This document shows positions 55,178 through 63,690 of a DNA stretch of 64,000 nucleotides, in pieces. Below the pieces are notes generated by a model. That model made no database searches. It had not been told where the DNA came from and worked only from the letters and a program-made list of their open reading frames with translations. The first letter of the stretch is position 1, and every line of letters starts with the position of its first letter. The translations under genes were made by a program, and so were the position numbers. Source of the stretch: Ureibacillus composti (GTDB lineage: Bacteria; Bacillota; Bacilli; Bacillales_A; Planococcaceae); the NCBI GenBank assembly GCA_030348875.1, contig JAUCEP010000002.1:3807501-3871500 (forward strand). The letters are read 5' to 3'.

Positions 55178-56359
55178 TTATACCCCTTCTAGAATAATCG
55201 CAATTCCTTGACCTCCACCAATACAAAGGCTAGCTAACGCATACTTTCCTCCGCGTCGCTTTAGCTCATACATACTTGATAGAGTGATTCTTGTTCCACT
55301 TGCACCGACGGGATGACCTAATGCAATTGCACCTCCATTTACGTTCGTCTTATCACGTTTGAGATGAAGCTCTTTTTCAACTGCTAAGTATTGAGCTGCA
55401 AAAGCCTCATTCACTTCAATTAAATCCATTTCTTCTATTGTTAAGTTGGCACGATGTAGTGCTTGTTTAATTGCAGGGACTGGTCCAATTCCCATAATCG
55501 TTGGGTCGACACCCGCGACTCCCCATGAAACAATCTTCGCTATAGGTTTTAAATTATTTTCTGAAACGGCTTTTTCACTTGCCACAATAATTGATGCAGC
55601 TCCGTCATTAATTCCTGACGAATTTCCAGCTGTAACAGTTCCATCCTTTTTAAATGCAGGGCGAAGATTAGATAATTTTTCTAGTGTAGAATCTTCTTTT
55701 ATGTGTTCATCTTGGTCTATTTTCAGTTCAGTTTTTCTTGTTTTTATTGTAACTGGTACGATTTCTTCCTGAAAGTATCCAGCGTTGCGCGCAGCTATTG
55801 CTCTTTTATGAGATAGGATGGAATATTCATCTTGTGCTTCTCTTGATATGTCGTACTGTTCAGCTAGTTTTTCAGCTGTCATTCCCATACCTGAACCTGT
55901 ATATTGATCTGTTAACGTAGCTTGGAGCATATCAACAAATTGAAGATTTCCTAACTTTGAACTACTAAAGCGCTGCTCGAAATTTGCATAGGGGGATTGG
56001 GACATATTTTCTGTACCACCTGCTAATATAATCTCACCTTCCCCTAGTAAAATATGTTGTGCTGCCGTTACGATTGATTGCAAACCAGATCCACATAATC
56101 GATTTAAGGTTAGTGCCGGTACTTCTTTTGGGATGCCTGTCTTTAAACCAATATGCCTTGCTAAATAAGCAGCATTGTCACTCGTTGGAATGACCCCACC
56201 ATAAATAACATGATCAATTTGTTCTGGCTCAACATTCGACCTATTTAAGGCTTCAATTGCAGTGGCGGTTGCCAAATCCACCGCACTTACCCCTGCAAAT
56301 GAGCCTCCAAAAGAAGTAAATGCCGTCCTCGCCCCATCAACTAAATATACGTCTCCCAT
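55178..56359 (-). CDS. Acetyl-CoA acetyltransferase (thiolase)
   Basis: Condenses or cleaves acyl-CoA; 393 residues, cytosolic. The active-site Cys is in NRLCGSGLQS (about residue 88). The second and third signatures, NVNGGAIALGHPVGASGTR and ALASLCIGGGQGIA, are intact. AGAGGGGGAT before the ATG. Pairs with the acyl-CoA dehydrogenase 285 nt upstream in the same direction, with a 45-bp tandem repeat lying between. Beta-oxidation or short-chain acetoacetyl-CoA metabolism is equally likely. Confidence 0.93.
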   Translation of the reverse strand: MGDVYLVDGARTAFTSFGGSFAGVSAVDLATATAIEALNRSNVEPEQIDHVIYGGVIPTSDNAAYLARHIGLKTGIPKEVPALTLNRLCGSGLQSIVTAAQHILLGEGEIILAGGTENMSQSPYANFEQRFSSSKLGNLQFVDMLQATLTDQYTGSGMGMTAEKLAEQYDISREAQDEYSILSHKRAIAARNAGYFQEEIVPVTIKTRKTELKIDQDEHIKEDSTLEKLSNLRPAFKKDGTVTAGNSSGINDGAASIIVASEKAVSENNLKPIAKIVSWGVAGVDPTIMGIGPVPAIKQALHRANLTIEEMDLIEVNEAFAAQYLAVEKELHLKRDKTNVNGGAIALGHPVGASGTRITLSSMYELKRRGGKYALASLCIGGGQGIAIILEGV

Positions 56360-56380
56360 TAGTATCCCCCTCTAACTTTT

Positions 56381-56640
56381 GTTCTTGAATTGTGTATGTA
56401 CCTGGTACCCGTACGATTCTGAATTGTTCTTGAATTGTGTGTGTACCTGGTACCCAATTGATTCTGAATTGTCTCCGAATTGTGTGTGTACCTGGTACCC
56501 GAATGATTCTGAATTGTCTCCGAATTGTGTGTGTACCTGGTACCCAATTGATTCTGAATTGTCTCCGAATTGTGTGTGTACCTGGTACCCGTACGATTCT
56601 GAATCGTCTCCCAATTGTGTGTGTACCTGGTACTCTAAAA
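56381..56640. repeat. 45-bp tandem repeat, six copies
   Basis: Units start at 56387, 56432, 56477, 56522, 56567 and 56612 (the last partial), all exactly 45 bp apart and nearly identical (GAATTGTGTGTGTACCTGGT, then ACCC). A variable block of four bases runs GTAC, AATT, GAAT, AATT, GTAC across units 1-5, so the array is symmetrical about unit 3. As 45 is a multiple of three and lacks stops, four open frames appear in it; none has a Shine-Dalgarno-supported start and all read through the repeat only. It separates the acyl-CoA dehydrogenase stop from the thiolase start. Confidence 0.95.
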
Positions 56641-56644
56641 ATAC

Positions 56645-57793
56645 TTAGGATAATATGTGCTTTGCGATGATCCCTTTCATTATTTCTGTTGTCCCTGCGT
56701 AAATGGCAGCTACTGGGATATCTCGATATCTTCTAGCAATCTCGTATTCTTCCATATAGCCATAGCCACCATGAAGCTGAAGGCACTGTGATGCTACGCG
56801 CTTCGCCATTTCACTGATCCACCATTTTGCCATCGAAACTTCTTTTACAATTTGTTCTCCAGCATTGTGTCTTGAGACAAGCGAATTTACATATGTTCGT
56901 CCAATATCAATTTCTGTAGCCATTTCAGCAAGTTTGAATTGTGTATGTTGAAATTCTGCTATTTGACGACTGAAGGCTTTTCTTTCTTTCACATACTTAG
57001 TCGTAATACGAAGCATTTCTTCCGCTTCTATCTGGACTTCAATTGCTACTAATAAGCGTTCCTGTTGTAAATTCTCCATCAAGTAATAAAAACCTTTTCC
57101 CTCTTCACCTAATAAATTACTTACAGGAACTTTTGCATCCTCAAAAATCAATTCCCCAGTATCTGAAGAATGCATGCCTATTTTATTTAACTTTTTACCG
57201 CGCTTAAAACCAGCTGTTCCATCCTCAACCACAATTAAACTAATGCCTCGATAGGCGGGAGATGCGTGTGGATCAGTTTTACAAACCACAACAACGTAAT
57301 TAGCGTTCATTGCGTTAGTGATGAATGTCTTTTCTCCATTTAGTATGTAATATTCACCTTGGCGGACAGCAGTTGTTTGGATACCAGCTAAATCTGAACC
57401 CGCACCTGGTTCTGTCATAGCAATGGCTGAAATATATTCACCCGTAACACTTTTGGGGAGCCATTTTTCTTTCTGTTCTTTTGTCCCGTATTGCTCAATA
57501 TATGGAGTAACGATATCAGAATGTAGAACAATACCGCTCGCTAAGCCTGCCCCTACTCTCTCCAATTCTTCTGCTAAAACCATAGAAAAACTAAAATCTA
57601 GCCCGAGACCTCCATGCTCTTCTTTTACCATTGGACATAAAAAACCATTCTCACCTAGCTTGGACCAAAAGGATTTTGGAATTTCCCGTTTGTCTTCCCA
57701 CTCTTCAAAAAACGGATAAGCCTCTTTGTCCAACATTTTACGCAGTGATTTTCGATACATATCATGCTCTTCCGTAAAAAATCTATAAGACAT
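56645..57793 (-). CDS. Acyl-CoA dehydrogenase
   Basis: FAD enzyme oxidising acyl-CoA to enoyl-CoA, 382 residues. Signatures AMTEPGAGSDLAGI (near 128), QLHGGYGYMEEYEIARRYRDIP near 340 and YAGTTEIM near the C-terminus. Catalytic Glu is expected in this last region. The frame begins at 57808 with a TTG; GGAGGAG suits the ATG at 57793. Chain length of its substrate is not decided. Confidence 0.92.
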   Translation of the reverse strand: MSYRFFTEEHDMYRKSLRKMLDKEAYPFFEEWEDKREIPKSFWSKLGENGFLCPMVKEEHGGLGLDFSFSMVLAEELERVGAGLASGIVLHSDIVTPYIEQYGTKEQKEKWLPKSVTGEYISAIAMTEPGAGSDLAGIQTTAVRQGEYYILNGEKTFITNAMNANYVVVVCKTDPHASPAYRGISLIVVEDGTAGFKRGKKLNKIGMHSSDTGELIFEDAKVPVSNLLGEEGKGFYYLMENLQQERLLVAIEVQIEAEEMLRITTKYVKERKAFSRQIAEFQHTQFKLAEMATEIDIGRTYVNSLVSRHNAGEQIVKEVSMAKWWISEMAKRVASQCLQLHGGYGYMEEYEIARRYRDIPVAAIYAGTTEIMKGIIAKHILS

Positions 57794-57962
57794 TTCCATC
57801 TCCTCCAAATGACTCGACTTTAAATTCTGGCTTGACCAAGTATTCCTTTCTTGAAAACTTGGTTTTTATTGTAAGGTCAATTAACCTAGACTCCACTCTT
57901 CCCCTGATACTTATTGTTATGCCAAAACAGGCAATCATTTTACCTCATTTCACTTGAATAAA

Positions 57963-58002
57963 TAAAAAAGTGTATCTATACGCAATAATCGTATAGATAC
58001 AC
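57963..58002 (-). terminator. Terminator of the 58010 gene
   Basis: 13-bp perfect stem GTGTATCTATACG/CGTATAGATACAC (57970-57982 with 57990-58002) then TTTTTTAT on the minus strand. Confidence 0.9.
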
Positions 58003-58009
58003 CCTTAAA

Positions 58010-58252
58010 TTAGGCATTATCAAAATGTTGTTTTTCATCAGGTGATTCTTTTCTCCAAACTTCTTCGAGAAGTTCATCGCCTTCTGTTTTTACTCTCTTG
58101 TTCAGCTCTGCTACAGGAATTGCATCAACCGTTTGCATATCTTCGTGTAAATCAAATAGACTGATACTTTCGGAATCCACCATGTCTGGCTTTTCATGAG
58201 GCGCTAAGTCAGTAAACATTTGTTTTGACTCTGGTACTGAATCTTTATTCAC
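58010..58252 (-). CDS. Small acidic protein of unknown function
   Basis: 80 residues if the GTG at 58252 (AAGGAG 9 nt upstream) is the start; the frame is open to 58288. Strongly acidic, without cysteine or membrane segment, rich in Asp/Glu and Ser. No family recognised. Well expressed signals (good ribosome site, strong terminator) suggest it is real. Confidence 0.6.
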   Translation of the reverse strand: MNKDSVPESKQMFTDLAPHEKPDMVDSESISLFDLHEDMQTVDAIPVAELNKRVKTEGDELLEEVWRKESPDEKQHFDNA

Positions 58253-58319
58253 ACTATCACACTCCTTTATGATAGTGTGTGTTAACAATTTTTTATTATT
58301 CTAAATTTGATTTTTTACT

Positions 58320-59021
58320 TTATGCCATTAAATACTGTAGTTGATCAGCATAGCTTAGATTCTTCGGCTTCCAATGTCTAATCGGGCAATCAATTACTTT
58401 ATAAGGAATACCTAAAGCGTTTACAAATTCTTTGAATTTTTGATCAAACCAAGGCGGACTCCAAGCACCCGAACGACATATATGAATGGCTGTTGTTTCT
58501 ATTTCCTTATTTAAATTATTGAAATGTAAATAATTAACATTAAACTTCTTGTTTATTTGATTAAAATACTCAGGTTTTTCTTTTGTATAAGGACTATAAA
58601 TAATATGTGCTTTTTCAATTTTTTTATTTTTTAATAACTGGCCTAACCAGTTCGCACAGTTTACTTCAAAATTTAACGAAGCAAGTCCTCCGTATCCCAA
58701 ATCTGCGTGAGCGTCAAAAAGATACACTTCATTACATTGGAAGTGTTCAGCAATTTCGTATGATAAAGCATGCGATTCTGAAACATACACTTTCACTTTT
58801 GGATCAAAATAAAAAACTTTTTTGATTTTATTCCAAAAATCCTCAACCTCTGAGGAAAGTAGAAAGGAATTTTGAATATTCTTTCCGATTGTTTTTGCTT
58901 TTAGATAACGTTTATACCACAAATCTAGTATTGTTCTTTTATTTTCTACATATGAAACAATATTTTCATTTTCTGTGGAAATAAAATAGTCCCAATCAAT
59001 TGATAATAAACTGTTACCCAT
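58320..59021 (-). CDS. Protein of unknown function, possibly UPF0489/arginase-fold-like
   Basis: 233 residues. SLLSIDWDYFIS at the N-terminus, LFDAHADLGYGG near 103 (an Asp-x-His-x-Asp metal-like motif) and IHICRSGAWSPPWFD near 185 suggest a metal-dependent hydrolase of ureohydrolase-like fold, as in UPF0489. This is an inference from motifs. GGGGTGATAATA before the ATG at 59021. No clear partner. Confidence 0.5.
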   Translation of the reverse strand: MGNSLLSIDWDYFISTENENIVSYVENKRTILDLWYKRYLKAKTIGKNIQNSFLLSSEVEDFWNKIKKVFYFDPKVKVYVSESHALSYEIAEHFQCNEVYLFDAHADLGYGGLASLNFEVNCANWLGQLLKNKKIEKAHIIYSPYTKEKPEYFNQINKKFNVNYLHFNNLNKEIETTAIHICRSGAWSPPWFDQKFKEFVNALGIPYKVIDCPIRHWKPKNLSYADQLQYLMA

Positions 59022-59205
59022 TATTATCACCCCAAAAAATTTAATATTTAGTTGAATAGCACTCTACTATTATGGTGCTAGTCTATCTATATTTATGGTA
59101 ATCCTACATTTCTATATAATCAATTGAATACACATCATATATACCTATTTTCAGGTAATTTGTTATTATTTGTTATAATTTTTAAAAAGAGAAGGGGGAA
59201 TTAAT

Positions 59206-59766
59206 ATGTACGACGTAGCAATTATAGGTGCAGGTCCTGCTGGAGGGAGTGCTGCAATTTACACAGCAAAAGCTAGTAAAAAAACAGTAATTTTGGACAG
59301 TAATCAAGGTGTAACAAAAAGAGCTATGCTTTTTAACCACTACGGTGTTTCTGAAATTACTGGACCTGAGCTAGTTGAAACAGGCATTAATCAAGCTAGG
59401 AAATACGGTGCAGAATTAATTGAAACAAAAGTTACTGGAATAACTAAATTGGAAAACGGTTTTAAAATTGAAACTGAAAATGGTGAAGTTGAAGCAAACC
59501 AAGTTATTTTAGCAACTGGGTTCTTAACTGATTTGGCAGAACGTGTTGGGTTAGAAACAAAACCTGGTACTGAACCACGTGTAAAAACAATTTTTGATGT
59601 TGATGCAGCTGGAAAAACAAATATTGAAGGTATTTGGGCTGCAGGTACGTGCGCTGGAGTAAGCGTACATACAATTGTCACTGCTGGTGATGGAGCAAAA
59701 GTTGCCATAAATTTAATTAGTGAGTTAAACGGTGAACGATATGTTGACCATGATGTATTAAAATAA
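59206..59766 (+). CDS. Single-domain FAD-dependent oxidoreductase (thioredoxin-reductase-like)
   Basis: 186 residues. N-terminal FAD-binding GAGPAGGSAAIYTAK, then ATGFLTD and the C-terminal IWAAGTCAGVSVHTIVTAGDGAKVA, all of the TrxR FAD domain. The NADPH-binding domain and the CxxC pair are missing (a full TrxR is about 310 residues), so it cannot be a classical thioredoxin reductase. Both ends are intact, so it is not an obvious fragment. GAAGGGGG before the ATG. The partner and electron source are unknown. Confidence 0.8.
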   Translation: MYDVAIIGAGPAGGSAAIYTAKASKKTVILDSNQGVTKRAMLFNHYGVSEITGPELVETGINQARKYGAELIETKVTGITKLENGFKIETENGEVEANQVILATGFLTDLAERVGLETKPGTEPRVKTIFDVDAAGKTNIEGIWAAGTCAGVSVHTIVTAGDGAKVAINLISELNGERYVDHDVLK

Positions 59767-59787
59767 TAGTAACCAATGTAATCAAAT

Positions 59788-59830
59788 GAAAAGGCACTTG
59801 TTAGATCAACATCTAATAAGTGCCTTATTC
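59788..59830. terminator. Bidirectional terminator
   Basis: 16-bp stem with one mismatch (59791-59806 with 59811-59826) with T runs on both sides between convergent genes. Confidence 0.85.
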
Positions 59831-59833
59831 ACT

Positions 59834-61171
59834 CTAAATATCAAACTTCTCTTTAACCCATTGACTAAACAGTTCAAAGTCTTTATTAACTTGTTCTTTA
59901 TAGACCATCGACGCGAAAACAATTTGGGAACAGAATGCATCAAAATCCTTCCCTATTGCTTTTAAGATTTCTTCTTCACTTTCATGGGTAAATAATTCTT
60001 TTTCTGTGTCCACATCTGCTCTAGAGTGAATTTTAGCTGTTACTTTCCCCATAATCCCAAGTGTTAAATCAAAATCCTCTACCGTTAAGAGCTGGGTTGC
60101 CTTTACTTTCTTTTTATACGGGGAGCGTTCACGAACATAATATTCACGGTCATCTATCGTTAAATAACCTAAATGGGGATCTTCTAAATGGTGCATTGCC
60201 TTTTGAGTTGCCACTACACGTCTTCCTTGATGTTCGTATTTATCCCAAAAATGATTTCGATACGGCAAGAAATATGCGGGAATTGGTGTGCGTACCTCTT
60301 TCACTTCCAAGACTAAATCATCAACTCCAGACGCTTCTTTTCCACCTTTTATTAATAAATAAAATCGATCTAGACCGATGGAAGCTGTTCCTGTACCATG
60401 TTTTCTCGCAATATCTTTAATCGTGTAATATGATACATCCTGTTGATCATCCACATCGATTGAATGAAAATAGGCTTCAGAAATAGATTGTAATTTATTT
60501 TTTTCTTCTTCAGTGACAGCTTGGATTTCATCTGACCATGCAAAGACCCGTTTGTTCTCTTCATTAATATAGGTAATATCTTTTAACAGATGATCTTTTT
60601 GACGTTTTGCTAATTTCTTTAAAACTTTCTTTACTGGCCCTTTTGTATTGTCTTCCGTAAATTTGAAGGTGAACGGGTCATCTTTTTCTTTTTTAAATCG
60701 GTTTAATTGATCATAGTAAGAGTGAAGATAGACTTTTATTCTATTTTTTTGCTCCTTTTGCGTAAGCCCCTGTGCCTCTCCATACAATGCAATACTTACC
60801 GACATTCTTAGTACATCATATAAATAAGAACCAATATATCCTTCATCAAAATCATTTACATCATATACAATCTCACCTAACTCATTTTGAAATGCCCCAA
60901 AGTTCTCCATATGTAGATCCCCTTGAATCCAAGTAGGTTTATCTACTGGCGTATGAAATGAAAAAGGAATTTTGGTCATGTCATAATAAAACAAATAAGC
61001 ACTACCTCTAAAAAAGCGGAAAGGACTTTCTACCATCTTTGAATATTTTACTTTACGCTTTTCAAAATCTAACTTCATACATTCTTCATCGAATTCATTT
61101 AAGATGGTTTCAATGTTATGTTTTCGCAGCAAATTTCTTGTATCCTTAACACGGTTTAGTAAAGCTTCCAT
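59834..61171 (-). CDS. DUF2252 family protein
   Basis: 445 residues. WIQGDLHMENFGAF and VYDVNDFDEGYIGSYLYDVLR recall the catalytic and metal-binding loops of kinase-like (aminoglycoside-phosphotransferase-fold) enzymes, the basis for this family's presumed fold. RKHGTGTASIGLDRFYLL near 265 is family typical. GGAGAGGAG before the ATG. Substrate unknown. Monocistronic. Confidence 0.85.
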   Translation of the reverse strand: MEALLNRVKDTRNLLRKHNIETILNEFDEECMKLDFEKRKVKYSKMVESPFRFFRGSAYLFYYDMTKIPFSFHTPVDKPTWIQGDLHMENFGAFQNELGEIVYDVNDFDEGYIGSYLYDVLRMSVSIALYGEAQGLTQKEQKNRIKVYLHSYYDQLNRFKKEKDDPFTFKFTEDNTKGPVKKVLKKLAKRQKDHLLKDITYINEENKRVFAWSDEIQAVTEEEKNKLQSISEAYFHSIDVDDQQDVSYYTIKDIARKHGTGTASIGLDRFYLLIKGGKEASGVDDLVLEVKEVRTPIPAYFLPYRNHFWDKYEHQGRRVVATQKAMHHLEDPHLGYLTIDDREYYVRERSPYKKKVKATQLLTVEDFDLTLGIMGKVTAKIHSRADVDTEKELFTHESEEEILKAIGKDFDAFCSQIVFASMVYKEQVNKDFELFSQWVKEKFDI

Positions 61172-61316
61172 CCTGCATCTCCTCTCCTTTATTGTTATTA
61201 TTAAATTATTAGTGTTTCATATGATAAATGCATGACCTATCCCTAGTATACTATTTTTATCCCTTTTACCAAATTACAGAAGATATTACAATTAAATCCT
61301 ACTGTTCAAAAGGCAA

Positions 61317-61352
61317 ATAAAAAAGTAGTCTTTCGATTGTAAGACTACTTTT
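61317..61352 (-). terminator. Terminator of the thi transport operon
   Basis: 12-bp perfect stem (AAAAGTAGTCTT/AAGACTACTTTT, 61321-61332 with 61341-61352) followed on the minus strand by TTATTTG. Confidence 0.88.
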
Positions 61353-61367
61353 CTTTATGATAGACAC

Positions 61368-61868
61368 CTATTTATTAATTAATAACCCATTTAACGCATG
61401 ATTTCTCACAAGAATTTTCAGTAATACATAGCCAATAAGGGCTCCTCCAAATGAACTCATCACAAAAGCAGGAACTAAAGCAAATAGTGTTGTTTCTTGT
61501 CCTAATAGTAATACACCAATTGGGTAAGTTGCCATTGCCCCTAATATTCCTGTTCCAATCACTTCACCTAAGGCAGTAAGTTCCATATTTTTGGTTTTCG
61601 AATATAGGATTCCTGCTAAAAGAGCTCCTATCATACTACCAGGATAAGCAAAGAGACTTCCTGTTCCTAGCATATTTCTTAAAGTTGATGTAAGAAATGC
61701 TTGTAGAACTGCATACCAAGGACCTAGGAAAACAGCAGATAATACATTGGCTAAATGCTGAATAGGAAAAATCTTTGCAAATCCTAATGGAATAAAAATA
61801 AGATTACTTGAAATCGTTGTAATTGCTGAAATAATAGCTGTATACGTAATCGCTCTTGTTTTATTCAA
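61368..61868 (-). CDS. thiW: Thiamine-precursor (thiazole) ECF S component ThiW
   Basis: Membrane S component thought to take up the thiazole precursor. 166 residues, five or six membrane segments; GFAKIFPIQHLANVLSAVFLGPWYAVLQA and GTGSLFAYPGSMIGALLAGI are family features. The frame opens at 61877 as a GTG touching the ribosome site; the TTG at 61868 has AAGGAG 8 nt upstream. Last gene of thiZ-thiX-thiY-thiW. Confidence 0.88.
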   Translation of the reverse strand: MNKTRAITYTAIISAITTISSNLIFIPLGFAKIFPIQHLANVLSAVFLGPWYAVLQAFLTSTLRNMLGTGSLFAYPGSMIGALLAGILYSKTKNMELTALGEVIGTGILGAMATYPIGVLLLGQETTLFALVPAFVMSSFGGALIGYVLLKILVRNHALNGLLINK

Positions 61869-61897
61869 TTGAAACACTCCTTAAAAATAGTATTCTA

Positions 61898-62905
61898 TTA
61901 TTTTGAAACGATATTTTTCACAAATCCATTTGGGTCAACTTGCTTTTCAATCATTCCTGTTTCTAATAACCAATCAGTAGCTGTATTCCAGCGCTCCATT
62001 TCTTGATAACCAAAAGGAATTCCCTCTTCCTCCATTAAAGGTAATAGAATTTCTAAGCTTTCTTTTTCAACAGCTTCGTTTAAGGCAGAGTCTTCATTTT
62101 CATGATCCAGTAAAATTTGAAGTCCTTCTTCAGGATTATCTTTCACAAATTGTTGTCCCTTCGTTACCGCATTCCAGAACTTCGTAATCTGTTTTTGTTT
62201 TTCTTTAAATGTATCTTCACCGGAAACAATTACTAGCTCATAGTTATCGGGTACTCCATAATCACTTGGTTTCAACAGTTTCATTTCGTATCCTTCTTTA
62301 TTCAATAACACATATTCATGATTGATATATCCGCCAACAATCGCGTCTACCTTATCTGTTGCAACTGCTGGAATCAAATCCCAACTGACATCTGTCATTG
62401 TTACGTTGTCAAAATCACCACCATCTTTTTTAACCATAGCTTTTACAACCTGTTCACTAATAATTGAAGATGGATACCCAACACTTTTTCCTTCTAGATC
62501 TTTAGGCGATTTTATACCTGCCTCTTTTTTCATCATAATACTGTCTAATGAATGTCTAACAAATGCTGCAACTGATACAACCGGGATCCCTTCTGCTCTT
62601 GCAAGGACTGTTTGATTTTGATAGCTAATAGCTAAGTCTACTTTTCCTGTAGCGGCTAATTTTAATGGGTCATTTGTATCTGCTGGCATTTCAATGTTAA
62701 CGTCTAACCCCTCTTCTTCAAAAAACCCCTTTTCTTGTGCCACATATAAAGCAGAATGGACTGCGTTTGGATACCAATCTAGCATTATACTTAAGCTTTC
62801 CAACTCCTCACTTTGCTCTGTATTATTTGTTTGTGATTCAGTATTACAACTAGCAAGTATCAAAGTTAGTAAGATAATCATAGAAATTGTTAACCACTTC
62901 TTCAT
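61898..62905 (-). CDS. thiY: Pyrimidine-precursor ABC transporter substrate-binding lipoprotein ThiY
   Basis: Extracytoplasmic binding protein of the NMT1/THI5-like family, expected to bind formylaminopyrimidine, a thiamine salvage substrate. Lipoprotein signal with Cys20 (LASC). MLDWYPNAVHSALYVAQEKGFFEEEGLDVNI near 45 (positions 40-70) is the family signature. 335 residues. The frame opens at 62938; AGGAG before the ATG at 62905 fits a typical signal peptide. Overlaps neither neighbour; thiX lies 15 nt upstream. Confidence 0.9.
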   Translation of the reverse strand: MKKWLTISMIILLTLILASCNTESQTNNTEQSEELESLSIMLDWYPNAVHSALYVAQEKGFFEEEGLDVNIEMPADTNDPLKLAATGKVDLAISYQNQTVLARAEGIPVVSVAAFVRHSLDSIMMKKEAGIKSPKDLEGKSVGYPSSIISEQVVKAMVKKDGGDFDNVTMTDVSWDLIPAVATDKVDAIVGGYINHEYVLLNKEGYEMKLLKPSDYGVPDNYELVIVSGEDTFKEKQKQITKFWNAVTKGQQFVKDNPEEGLQILLDHENEDSALNEAVEKESLEILLPLMEEEGIPFGYQEMERWNTATDWLLETGMIEKQVDPNGFVKNIVSK

Positions 62906-62919
62906 TTTAAATCCATCTC

Positions 62920-63690
62920 CTAGTTTTCTATTTTCCATTTATTGATTGTTCGTTTTTCTAACCATGAAGCGAATGCAAACAGCAGAATTCCAACAATCGT
63001 TAAGATTGTAATTGCTGCAAATACACCTTCTGCATTTAAGTTGCCCGACATTCTTCTGCTGTAGTAACCCAACCCTTGACTAGCTCCTAGCCATTCACCA
63101 ATCGTTGCTCCTACCAATGCATAAACGATTGCCATTTTAAATCCTGTAAAAAATGATGGTAAGCACATCGGGATTTGTAACTTTTTAAAGATTTGTAGTT
63201 TTGTTGCGCCCATCGAACGTAGCAAATCGATATACTCTCTGTCACAAGACTTGAACCCGTCATATGTACTTACGACAATTGAGAAAAAGCAAATTAAAAC
63301 TGTAACTGCTACTTTGCTCCAGATACTATAACCGAACCATAGGATAAAAATAGGCGACAGCACGATAATCGGGATCATTTGAGAAACCACAATTGCCGGG
63401 TATAACACTCGTTCAATTGTTTTTGAAAAGAACATGCTGATTGATAGAGCAACACCTCCAACTACTGCTATAGAAAAACCAATAATAAATTCAAGCATTG
63501 TTGCGCTTAAATGTTTTACTAATAGGGAGTCCCAGTTTTCAACAATTGTTTGGATGACACCTGTAGGGGCAGGAATAATAAAATTTGGGACAACCTCTTT
63601 TCTTACAAGCCCTTCAACACCTATGAGTAGAGCGAGCGAGAAGAAAAGAAATAAATAATACTGCTTAAACCAGTTTTTGATTTGCTTCAT
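62920..63690 (-). CDS. thiX: ABC transporter permease ThiX
   Basis: Membrane permease of the ThiXYZ importer. 256 residues, six membrane segments; the EAA-type loop is DLLRSMGATKLQIFKKLQIPMCLPSFFTGFKM near 165, followed by GEWLGASQGLGYY. The ATG overlaps the end of thiZ by about 26 nt, and GGAG lies upstream. Interacts with ThiZ. Confidence 0.9.
   Translation of the reverse strand: MKQIKNWFKQYYLFLFFSLALLIGVEGLVRKEVVPNFIIPAPTGVIQTIVENWDSLLVKHLSATMLEFIIGFSIAVVGGVALSISMFFSKTIERVLYPAIVVSQMIPIIVLSPIFILWFGYSIWSKVAVTVLICFFSIVVSTYDGFKSCDREYIDLLRSMGATKLQIFKKLQIPMCLPSFFTGFKMAIVYALVGATIGEWLGASQGLGYYSRRMSGNLNAEGVFAAITILTIVGILLFAFASWLEKRTINKWKIEN

Noticed and set aside
56381..56640. CRISPR array
   Set aside because: The inter-core segments are nearly identical from unit to unit, not unique spacers, and no cas genes are nearby.
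56359..56670. Open frames of 62-89 codons through the 45-bp repeat on both strands
   Set aside because: Period 45 is a multiple of three and has no stops, so all such frames stay open by construction; no supported start.
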